Assembly: GCA_026196955.1 (NCBI GenBank)
Contig: JAPHTO010000069.1
Coordinates: forward strand, 1 to 47,251
DNA: 47,251 nucleotides
Source: Colwellia sp.
Lineage (GTDB): Bacteria; Pseudomonadota; Gammaproteobacteria; Enterobacterales; Alteromonadaceae
Direction of reading: 5' to 3'
A program made the translations under genes and the position numbers. This document shows, piece by piece, positions 44,053 to 47,251 of this stretch. Below the pieces are notes generated by a model. It saw nothing but the letters and a program-made list of their open reading frames with translations. It made no database searches and was not told the DNA's origin. Numbering within the stretch: the stretch's first letter is position 1; the number at the start of each line of letters is the position of its first letter.

Positions 44053-45233
44053 TAGCAAAATGCCTGATACCCAGTGATCGCTCGGCCTAAAATAAGGGCA
44101 TGAACATCATGAGTACCTTCGTAAGTGTTTACAGCTTCAAGATTCATGACATGGCGGATCACGCCAAATTCATCACTGATGCCATTACCACCATGCATAT
44201 CACGAGAAGCGCGGGCAATATCTAGTGACTTTCCACAGTTATTGCGTTTCAATAAAGAGATCAGCTCAACTGGACATTGATCCGCATCCATTAAACGACC
44301 CATTTGCAAACAGCCTTGCAAACCAAGACTTATTTCAGTTTGCATATCAGCGAGTTTCTTTTGGATTAACTGATTAGAAGCCAAAGGGCGACCAAATTGC
44401 TGTCTATCAATAGAATATTGCCTTGCCGCGCTAAAGCAAAACTCTGCGGCGCCTAATGCTCCCCAAGCAATGCCATAACGCGCTTTATTGAGACAGCCAA
44501 AAGGCCCTGCTAATCCTTTAATGTCAGGAAACATGTTTTCATCAGGTACAAAAACATTATCCATAACAATTTCGCCCGTTATTGAAGCGCGTAAAGAAAA
44601 CTTACCTTCAATTTTGGGTGCCGATAACCCTTCCATGCCTTTTTCAAGAATAAAACCTCGAATTTTACAATTCAGTTTCGCCCAAACCACAAAGACATCG
44701 GCTATTGGTGAGTTTGTGATCCACATTTTATTACCGGTTAAACGATATCCGCCTTCAACTTTAGTTGCATAGGTAAGCATAGAAGCTGGATCGCTACCAG
44801 AGTTAGGCTCGGTTAAACCAAAACAACCAACCCATTCACCAGAGGCAAGCTTTGGCAAATATTTCACTCGTTGCTCTTCAGTTCCGTATTCATAAATAGG
44901 ATGCATCACCAGTGACGACTGCACACTCATGGCGCTGCGATAACCGCTATCAACACGCTCAACTTCACGCGCAACTAAACCATAACTCACATAATTTACT
45001 TCACTGCCGCCGTATTTCGCAGGCAAGGTCGCGCCCAATAAACCTAACTGACCTAATTCACGCATTATTTCACGATCAAAATGCTCGTTTCGATTCGCTT
45101 CAAGTACTCGTGGTAAAAGCTTTTCTTGGCAATAATCAAACGCGGTATCACGGATCATGCGCTCTTCTTCGGTTAGTTGGTTATCCAGAAACATAGCATC
45201 TTGCCAGTTGTAAGGGGTTAGTTGTGGGCTCAT
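44052..45233 (-). CDS. gcdH: Glutaryl-CoA dehydrogenase
   Basis: 393 residues, acyl-CoA dehydrogenase fold. The order [19 protein letters not shown] at the start, [12 protein letters not shown] near 132, [21 protein letters not shown] near 282 and catalytic Glu372 in NTYEGTHD is that of GCDH (human Glu370). It oxidises and decarboxylates glutaryl-CoA to crotonyl-CoA, passing electrons to ETF; this joins lysine or aromatic degradation. The ATG at 45233 is chosen for GGAG at 6 bases, discarding ten upstream codons. Operon with the CoA-transferase; divergent LysR gene upstream. Confidence 0.93.
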   Translation of the reverse strand: MSPQLTPYNWQDAMFLDNQLTEEERMIRDTAFDYCQEKLLPRVLEANRNEHFDREIMRELGQLGLLGATLPAKYGGSEVNYVSYGLVAREVERVDSGYRSAMSVQSSLVMHPIYEYGTEEQRVKYLPKLASGEWVGCFGLTEPNSGSDPASMLTYATKVEGGYRLTGNKMWITNSPIADVFVVWAKLNCKIRGFILEKGMEGLSAPKIEGKFSLRASITGEIVMDNVFVPDENMFPDIKGLAGPFGCLNKARYGIAWGALGAAEFCFSAARQYSIDRQQFGRPLASNQLIQKKLADMQTEISLGLQGCLQMGRLMDADQCPVELISLLKRNNCGKSLDIARASRDMHGGNGISDEFGVIRHVMNLEAVNTYEGTHDVHALILGRAITGYQAFC

Positions 45234-45363
45234 GCCTTGCTCCGTTAGATTGTGTAAATGCAATAATGTTTTTAATTTGTTATCACACTCTATCTACAAA
45301 CAAGAAATAAATATAATATATTATCTTTATAGTTTTGATATATTATTTTAATAGTTGTGACGT

Positions 45364-46260
45364 ATGAACCTAAAGCGCCTTGAACATTTTTGTCAGTTAG
45401 CCCAGATTGGTAACTTTACACGAGCAGCGAATAAAGTTGGTATTGCTCAACCAGCACTCACCATTTCAATACAGAAGCTAGAGCAAGAAACAGGCTTGAA
45501 ACTTATTAATCGCGCTGAGAAAAATACCTTATTAACAGCCGAAGGTGAGGTGCTGTTTAAACTAGCAAGTCAATTATTAAACCAAGCGCAACAAGTAAAA
45601 TTAGAGTTGGAAGAGCTAAAAGAGCTTGAGCGGGGCACTATTAGTTTTGGTGTTTCCGCTATGATGGGATCTTATTATTTTCCAAAAGTGTTAACTGCAT
45701 TCAAGCAAAAATACCCTAAAATCAAAATTCACTTGGTAGACCAAGGTACTGCAGCACTTGAGAAAATGTTGTTAAATGGTGATCTTGATATAGCCCTAGT
45801 ACGTGGAGATATAGAAAACCCACAACTGCGTTACACCAAACTAATTCATGAAGAGGTAATCGCCGGTATTGCAACAACAAACCCACTAGCTAATCAGCAA
45901 ACTGTATCACTGGCACAATTTTGTCAGCAGCCACTAGTGTTGTTTCATGAAGGATATTTTTTACGTGAAGTGGTTAGTCAATACTCAACAAAAAATCATC
46001 TTCCGCTAGATATCCGCATGGAAACTAACCTTATTGAGCTACAAAAATCTTTAGTTCGTAACGAAGTGGGCATTACTACTTGTTTGTCAAGAATTTTAAA
46101 AGATGAAGCTGAGATGGTATCAGTTCCCTTTGAGCCCAAAATTGAATTTATATTAAGCCTAGCTTGGAAAAAAAATCATTACCTTTCCAAAGCAAGTAAA
46201 GCCTTTATAAGCTATTTAACTACTACTCTGGATGAGATGCATATTAACAGCTCTAATTAG
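45364..46260 (+). CDS. LysR-family regulator (GcdR-like position)
   Basis: 298 residues with a classic N-terminus (MNLKRLEHFCQLAQIGNFTR) and winged helix to about residue 60. The effector domain is of the CysB/CbbR type. It is divergent from gcdH across a 130-base AT-rich gap containing repeated ATATTAT motifs that could be operator sites. In other bacteria a LysR regulator next to gcdH is induced by glutarate (GcdR/GcsR-like); assigning that role here rests on position. No clear ribosome binding site precedes the ATG. Confidence 0.87.
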   Translation: MNLKRLEHFCQLAQIGNFTRAANKVGIAQPALTISIQKLEQETGLKLINRAEKNTLLTAEGEVLFKLASQLLNQAQQVKLELEELKELERGTISFGVSAMMGSYYFPKVLTAFKQKYPKIKIHLVDQGTAALEKMLLNGDLDIALVRGDIENPQLRYTKLIHEEVIAGIATTNPLANQQTVSLAQFCQQPLVLFHEGYFLREVVSQYSTKNHLPLDIRMETNLIELQKSLVRNEVGITTCLSRILKDEAEMVSVPFEPKIEFILSLAWKKNHYLSKASKAFISYLTTTLDEMHINSSN

Positions 46261-46328
46261 GTGGCCAAATAACTATGCCACTACAATGAGTTAAGCTTAG
46301 AGTTCGATTAAATCAAGGTCTATAAGGA

Positions 46329-47180
46329 TTAATCAACTATACGCTTTATCTCTTCAACACAAGCTGTAGGTAAATCTTTATAATTAAAGAGGATTTCCTT
46401 CAATTCAGGTAATAACTCATAAGATTCGTTGTACAACCTATTTTTAAATAGTCTAGATATTTCTAAAGCCGTGATTCGTGAAAGACCCAACGAAACTAAA
46501 TCTAATTGTATAGGCTTACTAACACCAACTTCCAGGAACAATGGTAAATAAACAGGTATTAGCTCAATCAAGTCTTGTTCATTTCTTTGTGAACAAGCTT
46601 CTAAACATAAATTATTATAACAATTTATATATTTGACCAACTTAAAGCGAACATTGCTCTCAATATCATCAAATAAGTTTCTAATTTCTGTATTAATTTG
46701 CTTAGGTGTTAAGTTGTTATTTTTGTATCTCCTTTTTCTTTTATAAATAAGATATTCACTTATCATTTTATTTATAGGAGTACCCTTCATCCAACTCAAT
46801 GCTGGTATTGTATATATCCAACTGTACTTACTTAATAGTTCATCATCCATATTGGGCGAATCAACTAATTTTAAAATCTTTGTTATAATACGATGAAACC
46901 CATCTGAGTCTTGCAAATTTCTCGGTAATATCCAGTCATGCAGTTTTTCTTGATTAATTAGGAAATTAAAAAGTTCTTGCTGCCTTACAGGTGAAATACC
47001 TACATTGGCTCTAATAACATCCTCAGGTATAGATATTTTATCTTTTACTTCACTAACGACTGTGATTAATTTGTCAATAATACTACTATCTAAATCAGGG
47101 ATTTTGTTTAGCTCTTGCCTAATCCCTTTATCTAAATTTGAAAGATCGTAAACTGATCTGCAATAATCAAACAGGACACT
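46329..47180 (-). pseudogene. 3' part of a probable DEAD/DEAH-box helicase gene, cut by an IS
   Basis: The minus-strand frame is open from 47180 to the stop at 46329 (283 codons) without ATG or GTG; the first usable codon is TTG at 46916, well inside protein-like sequence. The part after IGVSPVRQQELFNFL and the C-terminus (YLPLFLEVGVSKPIQLDLVS, then LGLSRITALEISRLF) resemble the C-terminal region of large superfamily-2 helicases; this is a weak impression. No helicase motifs lie in the window, as they would be further 5'. The 5' end meets an IS3-like element, so the gene seems to be truncated by insertion. Neighbouring composition is AT-rich. Confidence 0.5.
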
Positions 47181-47251
47181 TTAATAATGGAATATAATCC
47201 AATTATTGAGGTGTTAAATGACAAAACGAACAAACAGAAACTACACGACTG
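47154..47251 (+). mobile_element. Left end of an IS3-family-like insertion sequence
   Basis: The window ends inside an element whose first gene starts at 47218. The left end is not certain: TGATCTGC at 47154 fits the TG start usual in this family, and the interrupted reading frame ends at 47180. The other end and the target duplication lie beyond the window. Confidence 0.55.
47218..47251 (+). CDS. IS3-type transposase OrfA, first 11 codons
   Basis: ATG 47218 with GAGG 6 bases upstream gives MTKRTNRNYTT, close to the MTKRTRRNHTPAFK-type start of IS3-family OrfA proteins. Only the start is visible, so the assignment relies on this short similarity together with the disruption of the neighbouring frame. 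Confidence 0.55.
   Translation, partial: MTKRTNRNYTT

Noticed and set aside
46262-46282. GTGGC...GCCAC stem as a terminator after the last LysR gene
   Set aside because: Five-base stem with an 11-base loop and no T-run is too weak.
1-47251. tRNA, rRNA and CRISPR arrays
   Set aside because: No cloverleaf-like, rRNA-like or regularly spaced repeat structure was seen on either strand by eye.

Overview
The window looks like chromosomal DNA of an AT-rich marine gammaproteobacterium, probably of the Colwellia/Thalassotalea type (Alteromonadales). This is inferred from the ydbH-ynbE-ydbL operon, the low GC, the DUF1302/DUF1329 transport genes and the style of the proteins; no rRNA or other direct taxonomic marker is present. 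The centre of the window is a complete phenol catabolic locus.

Layout. 1-2403: 3' end of ydbH, then ynbE and ydbL (envelope lipid transport). 2446-7290: a small module bounded by two imperfect ~80-bp direct repeats, holding a membrane protein of unknown function and two overlapping genes for P-loop ATPases, the second a STAND-like ATPase-wHTH-TPR protein. 7305-9022: a two-gene ABC-2 exporter. 9251-9496: a broken MalT/LuxR-type regulator. 9613-11316: a DmpR/MopR-type sigma54 phenol sensor, divergent from the phenol hydroxylase genes dmpKLMNOP (11635-16320). A terminator and a second sigma54 promoter separate these from the meta-cleavage genes dmpQBC-EFGH-(ABM protein)-I (16700-24039); dmpD is absent. 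24735-28007: three glutathione-type enzymes and a LysR regulator. 28572-35153: a lipoprotein/RND/DUF1302/DUF1329 envelope transport operon, also preceded by a sigma54 promoter and a DmpR-type dyad. 35290-35480: remnant of a TauE/SafE permease. 35523-37085: PAS-containing chemoreceptor. 37450-40601: operon of a second DmpR-like regulator, a GlcG/HbpS protein and a luciferase-like flavin monooxygenase. 40737-41612: LysR regulator. 41678-42610: truncated TonB receptor. 42838-46260: glutaryl-CoA dehydrogenase, CaiB-type CoA-transferase and a divergent LysR. 46329-47180: 3' part of a probable helicase gene cut by an IS3-like element that runs off the right edge.

How it works together. Phenol would be hydroxylated to catechol by DmpKLMNOP, cleaved by the extradiol dioxygenase DmpB (kept active by ferredoxin DmpQ), oxidised by DmpC, and carried through DmpI, DmpH, DmpE, DmpG and DmpF to pyruvate and acetyl-CoA. 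The first regulator keeps the residues known to bind phenol and zinc in MopR. Three matching sigma54 promoters (about 11580, 16637 and 28497), each with a TTGA-type dyad about 165-187 bp upstream of the predicted start, suggest one regulon that also covers the envelope transport operon. The second sigma54 regulator keeps the zinc site but has lost the phenol-contacting His and Trp, so it probably senses a different compound.

The least explained parts are the repeat-bounded ATPase pair, the second regulator operon, the membrane-anchored ABM protein inserted in the meta pathway, and the sigma54-linked envelope transport operon. No tRNA, rRNA or CRISPR array was seen.
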